Shown: positions 14,907 through 15,718 of the stretch, one piece after another
How the letters are laid out: each line of letters begins with the position of its first letter
Position numbering within the stretch: position 1 is the stretch's first letter
Assembly (NCBI GenBank): GCA_902766215.1
Contig: CACXCV010000043.1
Location: forward strand, 1-15,718
Length of the DNA stretch: 15,718 bases
Direction: 5' to 3'
Origin: Oscillospiraceae bacterium
Lineage (GTDB): Bacteria; Bacillota; Clostridia; Oscillospirales; Oscillospiraceae
The notes under the pieces: generated by a model
The model's database searches: none
What the model saw: only the letters and a program-made list of their open reading frames with translations
What the model was told of the DNA's origin: nothing
Program-made: the position numbers and the translations under genes

Positions 14907-15718
14907 ATGATTACAAAGGAGTCCTGGGGCAAAACCGCCGCTGGCAAAGAGGTATTCCTCTATACCCTCACCAATCAGAACGGCCTGTCGGTGCAGGTGA
15001 CCACGTTCGGCGCGCGCATCGTCACCGTCAACACGCCCGACCGCAGCGGCAAGCTGGGCAACATCATCGTGGGGCCGGACACGCTGGCCGGCTTTGAGGC
15101 GCATAACAACTTTTTCGGCGCGACCATCGGCCGCTATGGCAACCGCATCGCCGGCGGCAGCTTCGAGCTGGACGGCCACACCTATGAGCTGACCCGCAAC
15201 GAGGGCAACAACACCCTGCACGGCGGCGCCGGTGTACATAACTGCGTGTGGGAGAGCGCCGAGGACGGCGAGCAGGTCGTCATGACCCTCCTCAGCCCCG
15301 ACGGCACCGATGGCTTCCCGGGCAACATGACGCTGGTTTCGCGCTTTGCCCTGACGGACAGCAACGAGCTGGTGCTGACGCTGCAGGCTGTCTCTGACAA
15401 GCCCACGGTCTGTGCCCTGACCAACCATGCCTATTGGAACCTGTCCGACGGCGCCTCCATTGGCGAGTGCGAGCTGCGGCTGAGCGCAGACCACTACCTA
15501 GAGGTCAACGCTGAGCTGATCCCCAGCGCCATTGCCAGCGTGGAGGGCACGCGGTATGACTTCCGCACCAGCCATCCCTTTGGCCACGAGCTGTATGATC
15601 ACCACTTTATCTTCAACGGCGCCGCCGGCCCCCAGGCCGAGGCCTATTCCCCGGCTACCGGCCGCACGATGGCGGTCACGGCCGATCTGCCCGGCGCGCA
15701 GCTGTTCACCTTCCCCAA
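14907..15718 (+). CDS. galM: Aldose 1-epimerase (galactose mutarotase), 3' end beyond window
   Basis: Interconverts alpha and beta anomers of galactose/glucose at the entry of the Leloir pathway. 270 residues are visible, roughly three-quarters of the usual length. Motifs: FGARIVTV (34-41), GATIGRYGNRIAGG (71-84), NTLHGG (102-107), and TNHAYWNLS (172-180) with the catalytic His174. YDHHF (230-234) carries the sugar-binding Asp. The catalytic base Glu lies beyond the window edge. AAAGGAG (14891-14897) lies 9 bases before the ATG. No galK/galT neighbour is visible on this side. Confidence 0.95.
   Translation, partial: MITKESWGKTAAGKEVFLYTLTNQNGLSVQVTTFGARIVTVNTPDRSGKLGNIIVGPDTLAGFEAHNNFFGATIGRYGNRIAGGSFELDGHTYELTRNEGNNTLHGGAGVHNCVWESAEDGEQVVMTLLSPDGTDGFPGNMTLVSRFALTDSNELVLTLQAVSDKPTVCALTNHAYWNLSDGASIGECELRLSADHYLEVNAELIPSAIASVEGTRYDFRTSHPFGHELYDHHFIFNGAAGPQAEAYSPATGRTMAVTADLPGAQLFTFP

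Overview
The window looks like chromosomal core DNA from a GC-rich Firmicute of the Oscillospirales/Clostridia type. The evidence is strong AGGAGG ribosome binding sites, extended -10 (TGn) promoters, a Y-family polymerase/YolD pair, an XRE-S24 regulator and Gram-positive-type lipoprotein and uridine phosphorylase sequences. No plasmid, phage structural, transposase or CRISPR sequence is visible. The genus is not determined.

Layout, left to right. (1) 1-484 minus: 5' part of a nitroreductase, divergent from udp (596-1393 plus). (2) 1460-5899 minus: a compact predicted operon, transcribed in the order CE4 polysaccharide-deacetylase lipoprotein, cdd, recG, deoC; udp converges on it across a GC hairpin. 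Udp, Cdd and DeoC together cover three steps of pyrimidine (deoxy)nucleoside salvage and catabolism. (3) 6041-6445 plus: a stand-alone bacterial PH-domain protein, divergent from the lipoprotein, with back-to-back promoters. (4) 6536-8283 minus: an XRE-S24 (LexA-fold) regulator whose stop codon lies in the ribosome binding site of a membrane acyltransferase. (5) 8490-9455 plus: an Rsm22/METTL17-type ribosomal methyltransferase-like protein with candidate iron-sulfur cysteines. (6) 9503-12173 minus: argG-argH, the last two steps of arginine synthesis, with possible ArgR sites upstream. (7) 12487-14405 plus: a Y-family DNA polymerase overlapping a YolD-family gene by ATGA, driven by a perfect TTGACA-17-TATAAT promoter. 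(8) 14570-14647 minus: an initiator tRNA-Met with one extra base in its T stem. (9) 14907 to the window end, plus: galM, truncated by the window edge.

Ten promoters could be placed, nearly all with 17-bp spacers and seven with a TGn extended -10. Three gene junctions use nearly loopless palindromes of about 32-34 bp as terminators. The points most worth a second look are the S24 regulator-acyltransferase pair and its symmetric intergenic region, the unusual initiator tRNA, the cysteine pattern of the Rsm22-like protein, and the regulation of the polymerase/YolD pair, which has no recognisable LexA box.
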